Positions 36,298 to 41,520 of a stretch of 41,520 nt of DNA are shown here, piece after piece (the first letter of the stretch is position 1; the number at the start of each line of letters is the position of its first letter). The stretch lies in NCBI GenBank assembly GCA_014084085.1, contig NPFB01000035.1, forward strand, positions 1-41,520, written 5' to 3'. The position numbers and the translations under genes are program-made. The notes under the pieces were generated by a model. The model was not told where the DNA came from, did no database searches, and saw only the letters and a program-made list of their open reading frames with translations. Origin of the DNA: Hondaea fermentalgiana. Its lineage: Eukaryota > Sar > Bigyra > Thraustochytrida > Thraustochytriidae.

Positions 36298-38421
36298 GCT
36301 GCCAATCTCCGCCGCTGCCCGAGCGAGCCCAGCGGCGCCGCGACACGCGGCCCTTGGCCAAGGCAACTGCTGCTGCTGCTGCTGCTGCTGCTGCTATTGC
36401 TGCGTCACCGTGGTCAACACACACTCCACACACGTAGCAGGCGGAAGCAGTGCTGGGAGGGACCTTGGTGCCTTTCATGAGCCCGAGCCCGGAGCACGCT
36501 GCCGCAGACAAGAACCCAGCGATGACGGTGACGTGAACGATGATCACGGCCGTGGATACCCGCTGCGGTTAGCGTCAAAGCCATCCCGATTGTTGGGATC
36601 AAGATCAAGTGCTCACGTGGACTCACGTCACAGCCCGGAGTGGGGATGCTCAGCACCCTCCATTTTTGGCATCACTTGCCAAGGGGGAAGGATTCATAAC
36701 TGCATGAAGATCTGTACGAAGCAAGGCACGCGCCAGCAGCATCCCAAGAAATTAGATGACTGCTCCAGTGAAGACAGGTCTCGCAGCGAACGTCATAGTG
36801 TGAATCAAAACAAAGTCATAATCCCCCCTCCCCCGGCTCCTGTACTCGACAGTCCCGTCCTAAAAAGACGCCAAATGGCCAGCAGAGCCCTCTGGCTGCT
36901 AACCAGTGCAAAGTAAGATTAGCACGACGAGAACTGCGACGCTTCCTAGCCGTTGACTCATTGTCAAAGTGGCCTCCGACTACTCTGTAGATAGATAGTT
37001 GGTCAGTCTGACTGGGACCGTTTTTTCACCATTTGCAGCGTAGAGGTATGTTGTCACGTCGACATTAGCTATGATTGACAGTGTGACTAAGCTATAGTGT
37101 TTCCTTTGGCCTTGGCGTGTGCGCGCGAAACGAGGAACGAAAAAGAATTTCATGAAAAAGGTAGGAATGTCAGGAGTTCCGTTTCAGGCATTTTAGCCGC
37201 GCAGGACCGCGCCGAGTGCCGGCAGTGGTAACAGGCAGCTGAGAGCTGGCATGATATTTATAATGATCGGTCAGTGGGTCGGTAGGTCGGTCACCCGCCA
37301 GCTGCCTGGCTGGTAGGCAGCACGGCGATTTCCTCGGGTCGCCGAAGAATGATAATTATCAAGCAATCACACTCTTTCATTTCCGTTGGTTTTAGATTTA
37401 TGCTACTGAGAAAAGGCCCTTCCCGGCCAGCGAGCAGAAAGCCCCAGTGAATGGAACGGTCGTAAGGCGACTCGCCGCCCAACGGAGCAACTTTATAAAA
37501 TCAAACAAAATAAACTACAGCTAGCTCCCCTTTTGCCGGGCTCAGACCTGAACGCGGGGACGCTTTTACCTAGAGGCCACTTTTTTTCCTCATCTTGGTG
37601 CCAAGGCAATCAACGCCTAGTTTCTTTCGTTTCGGCAAATGCGCATAGATGAACGCAGTGTGCTCGCAGAGAGCGGCATGTTTCCGTTTCATCTTGGCCC
37701 TCCCTACGCTCATTTCGTGTCGCGATACCTGTTTTCCAGTGTGCGCGGAGGGCCCTTCATTTCCTCTGGCCCTCTGCACTCGACTTCATCTCCCCTCTGC
37801 GAGCTCGCGACGCTGCGGGCTGACGAGCTGTCAGGACTCGAGTGTCATAATTGCAGTGAGCCACGTCCTCTGCGGCCTCTAGCCAAACCTTCCGACCGCG
37901 CAGAGGGCGCAGAGGACCGTTAGGCACTCGAGGCGAAAGGAGACGCGATGCGAGGAGCTTGCACGCCGCGGCCAGAGGGCGCGGTGGGCAAGTTGCACGC
38001 CGCGGCTCCAGTGAGTTGGCGTCAGTGGAGTGATAAACCCAAAGCCGTTCAACGGTAAAGCAACGCAGCTCCTGTTTGTACAAGCAGGTAGAGAGACAGA
38101 GAGAGACAGAGAGGGAGACCGGGCGCGCACGTTGAGCTCCTGCCAAAAGCGCCCGAGGTGTCTCGGCACAGCAGGCAAGCAAGAAAAGAAGCAAGCAAAC
38201 CTGCTTGTCGTGCGTCCACTCGCATAGTTGTGCTAGCAGTCGTGTTGGAGATCTCTTGCGTACGTGCGTGCGTGGGTGCGTGCGGGCGGGCGTGCTTTCT
38301 TTCTTGCTTGCTTCCTGGCGGTGCCTCGCGAGCTCGTCCGCGTGCCGAGCAAACCAGCGTCGCGGTTCGACGTGCGTGCGTGGCTCGTAGAGCAAGTCCA
38401 AGTAGAATTAGACCGAGGACG
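36298..38421. other. Long divergent intergenic region, no gene supported
   Basis: About 2.1 kb lie between the start of the zinc transporter (-) and the start of the SIG1-like gene (+), so it should hold both promoters. It includes a (CTG)n tract near 36367-36393, a 7-bp-stem hairpin at 37301-37321 (GCTGCCT/AGGCAGC), and GTGC- and CTTG-rich repeats at 38260-38325. Open frames here have shadow-like composition. I looked for tRNA and snRNA signatures and found none I would call. Confidence 0.55.
36367..36393. repeat. (CTG)n trinucleotide tract
   Basis: About nine CTG units just upstream of the zinc transporter start region, non-coding by my gene model. Confidence 0.85.
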
Positions 38422-39489
38422 ATGCAGAAGGCCTTTCTCATTGCGATTGCCGCGCTCGCGGTCATTCCGGCAACAGTGCGCGGCGCCTGCCCGAACTCGT
38501 GCAGCGGTCACGGTCGCTGCGGCACTGACGATGTCTGCGCCTGCTACCCGAACTGGATGAGCGGCGATTGCAGCGAGCGCAGATGCCCCTACACCAAGGC
38601 CTGGGCAGATGTTCCCGACATTACCGTCTCTGGGCGCGACGCCCATCACTATGCAGAATGCGGCAACCGCGGTACATGCGATCGCTCCGTGGGCGAATGC
38701 GTGTGCGACGATGGCTTTGAGGGCGAGGGCTGTGAGCGCTTGTCTTGCCCCGGTGGTAACACGTGCAACGGCCATGGTACCTGCGAGCTCATGAACCAGG
38801 TCAACGAGCTCGACCTTGATGGATCGACCACTGCTGCTTACGCCGGCTGGGATGCCACCAAGGTTCAGGTTTGCGTCTGCGATCCCGGCTACGAGGGCTA
38901 CAATTGCATGGACCGCAAGTGCAAGCTCGGTGACGACCCTCTCACGCTGTACTCTTCGACTGGCGTTGCGGAGATTAACGAGGAGCAGACCATCACCCTC
39001 ACCGTCGGCACTGGTTTTAAGGCTGGCTCGCAGTTTCTGCTCGGCTACACTGATTGGCGTGGCGAGACCTGGATTACGCGCCCCATCGACGTTGCCACGA
39101 CTACCTTGGCGTCTATCGCAGTGAAGGAGGCCCTTCTTTCGCTGCCGCAGCGCGCGATTGATGACATTGAAGTCAATGTCGATACGGACACCACCGCGAG
39201 CAAGGTCATCTCCGTCACCTTTACCAGTCTCGAGACCCCGGGTGACCAGCCACTGCTGACACTTTACACTGATGGATGCACCTCCGATGGCTGCCAGCCG
39301 TACTATGCTGGTGTGCTTAACAGTGATGATGCGGCCCCGACAACTGCGACTGTGGCTGTTGCTCAGGACGGCACCGGAGAGCGCACGGTGTGCTCCAGCC
39401 GCGGCATCTGCGACACGGAGACTGGGGTCTGCTCGTGCTTTGACGGATTCTATGGCCAGGCCTGTGAGAAACAGACCCTTGTGCAGTAA
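38422..39489 (+). CDS. Secreted EGF-repeat protein, SIG1/mastigoneme-like
   Basis: 355 aa. The frame is open upstream, but ATG 38422 begins a classic signal peptide (MQKAFLIAIAALAVIPATVRG, cleavage near 21-22). Cys-rich EGF-like repeats follow: CPNSCSGHGRCGTDDVCACY, ECGNRGTCDRSVGECVCDDG, NTCNGHGTCEL with CVCDPGYEGYNC. Then comes a non-EGF domain (about 175-325; KCKLGDDPLTLY, GETWITRPIDV) and a last EGF repeat (CSSRGICDTETGVCSCFDG). This order matches stramenopile SIG1/Ocm-type proteins, which are built into the tripartite hairs (mastigonemes) of the anterior flagellum. The assignment is from memory. It could be another extracellular EGF protein. It would be made in the ER and exported. Confidence 0.82.
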   Translation: MQKAFLIAIAALAVIPATVRGACPNSCSGHGRCGTDDVCACYPNWMSGDCSERRCPYTKAWADVPDITVSGRDAHHYAECGNRGTCDRSVGECVCDDGFEGEGCERLSCPGGNTCNGHGTCELMNQVNELDLDGSTTAAYAGWDATKVQVCVCDPGYEGYNCMDRKCKLGDDPLTLYSSTGVAEINEEQTITLTVGTGFKAGSQFLLGYTDWRGETWITRPIDVATTTLASIAVKEALLSLPQRAIDDIEVNVDTDTTASKVISVTFTSLETPGDQPLLTLYTDGCTSDGCQPYYAGVLNSDDAAPTTATVAVAQDGTGERTVCSSRGICDTETGVCSCFDGFYGQACEKQTLVQ

Positions 39490-40527
39490 ATCTGTTTGCT
39501 GTTGCTATCTGTTGCTCCTTCCTGTCGCACATTACACACGATCTAAAAGCACAAACTACAAACTTTTTTGTTTTGACGTTTTCATCTTGTTTTGTTTGGT
39601 TTTGCAAATTGCAGGGCTTTTCCCATTCTGGATTTAGCCGCCTTGAATGAAATGCCTTGGACGGCCAAGGGTGCTCAAGTTCTCTCTTCGTTTGGTGGCG
39701 GCCCGTCTGTAGGTACGAAGAAGACGAGTGTCGTGCGCGAAAGTTAAATTTCAACATTCGTACTCTCATGACTTGACTATCGATGCTTTTGTCTTTTCGC
39801 ACCTCCGCGGAGGTATACGTCATGTTAACCCATAAACGGTCGAAGTACGCACCCTAGCCAGCTGGCCCGAGCAGCTGGCTCGTGCGCGGCCAACTTGCGC
39901 AGCAAGATCGCTGTGCAGCCTGGCGTGCGGGCCGGCCGGCCCGAGCAGCTTCTGCGAAGCCTGCATACAAAGTACTACTTTGTCAAAAAGGAGGCGTTTC
40001 ATATCTGCCCATGATGTTGTCGTCGTACCAATATCTTGCAAGTTGTTTTTTGATTGTGCAACATATCCAAGTCTGCTCTTCGCGCATTACGCGCAACCAA
40101 GTTGTAGATTCTTGAGCTTGAACTTGTTATGGATGCTTCGAGCATCAATGTTCATTTGGATCAAGCTCACCGACTGCTTGCGATGCAAGAAAGCAGTTTC
40201 TGAGGGAATGACAGTGAAATAAGGAAACATGCGCCAGACATTGCCAAAAATAGCAAACAAAAGATTTCGGTTTCTTCTCTCTCTCCTCAAACTGCAAACA
40301 TCACAGACTTTTGGCATCAACTGATTGCTAGTACCGAGCGCACGACGAAGCGTCTCTCGTATCCCTGCTTCAGAAATTAAAGATCACGAGCCAAGCTTCT
40401 TCATTATTGACGGGGTAAAAAGCAATCAAGGAATCCAAACGATCGCCCGCTCGCTCCAGCTAGTTAGTTATAAGGGGGGAAAAAAAGTAGCTAAAGTGAG
40501 AGAGTGTGAATGTGGCAACGACGAGGT
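39490..40527. other. Convergent intergenic region with clustered dyads
   Basis: About 1 kb lies between the 3' ends of the SIG1-like gene and RPL17. Perfect dyads cluster at 39801-39960 (separate entry). The remainder is AT-richer, with no coding exon or recognised RNA. Confidence 0.55.
39801..39960. other. Cluster of four perfect inverted repeats
   Basis: ACCTCCGCGGAGGT (39801-39814) is a 14-bp palindrome. AGCCAGCTG/CAGCTGGCT (39856-39880) is a 9-bp stem with a 7-nt loop. CGGGCCGGCCGGCCCG (39928-39943) is a 16-bp palindrome. GCTTC/GAAGC (39948-39960) is a 5-bp stem. GCCCGAGCAGCT also occurs twice here, once in the stem-loop and once beside the long palindrome. It may be a structured RNA, a 3' end element or a protein-binding array. 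Confidence 0.5.
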
Positions 40528-41115
40528 TTACTCATCGACACCACCGCCAATGGGGACCTTGGCGCGGCGGAGCTGGGCCATGCGCTTGCGGGTCAGGAGG
40601 GGCTCCGGTCGCTTCTCCTTCTCAACAGGCTCGCCCTTGACCGCGGCGACAAGCTCGACGTGGCAGGGGTTGCGCATGTAGGGGCCAATGCGACCGTGTG
40701 CGCGGAAAGTGCGGCGGCGCATCTTGATAGCCTGGTTGACCTGCACGTGACGAATGTACAGGTTATCAATGTCGAGGTCCTTGCTCTCGGCGTTGGCACG
40801 GAGGTTGGCAAGAAGGTCGAGCATAAACTTGACCGACTTGACGGGCCAGCCGACCTGATCACCAGGGGCGCTGATGATCTTGGCCTGGGCGTGGCGGCCG
40901 CAGCCAGCACGGTGCTGCTTGAAGGGAATAGCGCGCTCCTTCTCGAGGACCTGCTCGAGGTAGGCGATAGCGTTGTCAATCTTCATGCCGCGGATGAAGC
41001 GACCAACGTTGATCATCTTCTTGAAGTGCGTGCGGAGCTGCGACGCCCGTGCCTTGCACGAGGTCGAGGGGTCGAATTTGTCGTCATCGACGGAGTACGT
41101 GGAGGAGCGGCCCAT
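40528..41115 (-). CDS. RPL17: 60S ribosomal protein uL22 (RPL17)
   Basis: 195 aa from ATG 41115; the frame stays open upstream, but homology starts here. It has FDPSTSCKARASQLRTHFKK, KERAIPFKQHRAGCGRHAQA, and the nearly invariant MRRRTFRAHGRIGPYMRNPC near residue 140. It is the eukaryotic L22 protein that lines the 60S exit tunnel. A short basic tail ends in GGVDE. It is convergent with the SIG1-like gene. There is no intron in the coding part. Confidence 0.97.
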   Translation of the reverse strand: MGRSSTYSVDDDKFDPSTSCKARASQLRTHFKKMINVGRFIRGMKIDNAIAYLEQVLEKERAIPFKQHRAGCGRHAQAKIISAPGDQVGWPVKSVKFMLDLLANLRANAESKDLDIDNLYIRHVQVNQAIKMRRRTFRAHGRIGPYMRNPCHVELVAAVKGEPVEKEKRPEPLLTRKRMAQLRRAKVPIGGGVDE

Positions 41116-41520
41116 TGTGACTAAATAGGTGGTAGCGTCTCTGTGTGTGCATGATGTCGATGTCTCAACTGTTAGTCTTTCTCTGTCTCGGCTTGGCGTG
41201 CATGGACTCGCCAGAGCACACGTGCTGCTGGCACAGCAATCGAGCTCGTCATCGCTGCCTCTCTCCTCTTCCGCCCCAGTACGACCGGCCCGACCGTCTG
41301 GCCGCCTCGGCATTCCTCGCTCCATCTCCTCTCCTCTCACACGCACGCAGACCGGCACGCCCACGAGCTCCAAACCCGCGCCGCGCCGCGTCGCGTCGCG
41401 TCGCGTGTGCCCGCCCGCCCGCCCGCGTGCGCTCATCCATGCATGCATCCATCCATCCATCCTTGCACCATCTCGCGTTCGCGCAGCGGCCTCCCGCTTC
41501 CTCGCGCCGCCTGCCTGCCC
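41116..41520. promoter_or_regulatory. RPL17 upstream region
   Basis: These 405 bp, to the window edge, must contain the RPL17 promoter and 5' UTR. They include GCGTC repeats (41387-41405), a GCCC run, and an (ATCC)n tract at about 41437-41461. No TATA box or known ribosomal-protein motif is assigned. Confidence 0.5.

Noticed and set aside
36026..36547. 173-codon minus-strand ORF starting with a hydrophobic segment and a poly-Ala run
   Set aside because: It overlaps the transporter N-terminus in another frame. The Ala run is the CTG tract read in one frame, and the rest is shadow-like.
36590..36620. AAGATCAAGTG, which resembles the start of U2 snRNA
   Set aside because: The flanking bases do not match U2 5' stem-loop sequence or the branch-point region, and no Sm site follows.
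35588..36916. 442-codon plus-strand ORF across the zinc transporter 5' end
   Set aside because: It is antisense to a clear transporter gene and made of low-complexity Arg/Pro/Cys sequence, with no domain.

Overview
The window reads as nuclear DNA of a flagellated, GC-rich protist. Genes are dense and mostly intronless, the few introns are short (118 and 172 bp) with GTRAGT donors and AG acceptors, and gene tails meet or overlap. A secreted EGF-repeat protein at 38422-39489 has the layout of stramenopile SIG1/mastigoneme proteins, and IFT172 and CFAP57 are present. I infer a stramenopile, most likely a thraustochytrid (Labyrinthulomycetes). This rests on family recognition, not on a search.

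Layout. 153-1868 (+) is an RCC1-repeat/BTB protein. 2629-3672 (+) and 3977-6550 (+) are an unrecognised multi-pass membrane protein and an unrecognised nuclear-looking protein with a Cys/His cluster. 6497-6856 (-) is a weak small ORF. 6980-9337 (+) is a Pumilio-family RNA-binding protein whose tail overlaps, antisense, the last coding bases of a two-exon LarE-like PP-loop sulfur transferase (9288-10413, -). A (CCTTG)n array with a 100-N gap precedes IFT172 (11202-16787, +). A CCDC77-like gene (16944-18719, -) and a CCDC138-like gene (19111-21240, +) share a divergent promoter. Histone H2A.Z (21802-22336, -) has one intron flanked by a near-perfect direct repeat. A fold-III PLP decarboxylase-like gene (23084-24523, -) lacks several signature residues.

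25240-27819 (-) is a protein kinase-like gene that has lost its catalytic residues and ends in armadillo-like repeats. Its 5' end runs into a second 100-N gap. Next to it, 28191-29255 (-) is a broken relative with the same N-terminal module fused directly to armadillo-like repeats and four separate lesions. CFAP57 (29737-34002, +), a ZnT9/SLC30A9-like zinc transporter (34522-36297, -), the SIG1-like protein and ribosomal protein uL22/RPL17 (40528-41115, -) complete the window.

Five of about fifteen genes point to the cilium, basal body or flagellar surface: IFT172, CCDC77-like, CCDC138-like, CFAP57 and SIG1-like. The rest are mainly housekeeping (H2A.Z, RPL17, zinc transporter, PUF). The most unusual items are the pseudokinase with its adjacent decayed paralog, the H2A.Z intron inside a duplicated loop sequence, the eukaryotic LarE-like gene, the IFT172 lacking its usual C-terminus, and a cluster of perfect dyads at 39801-39960.
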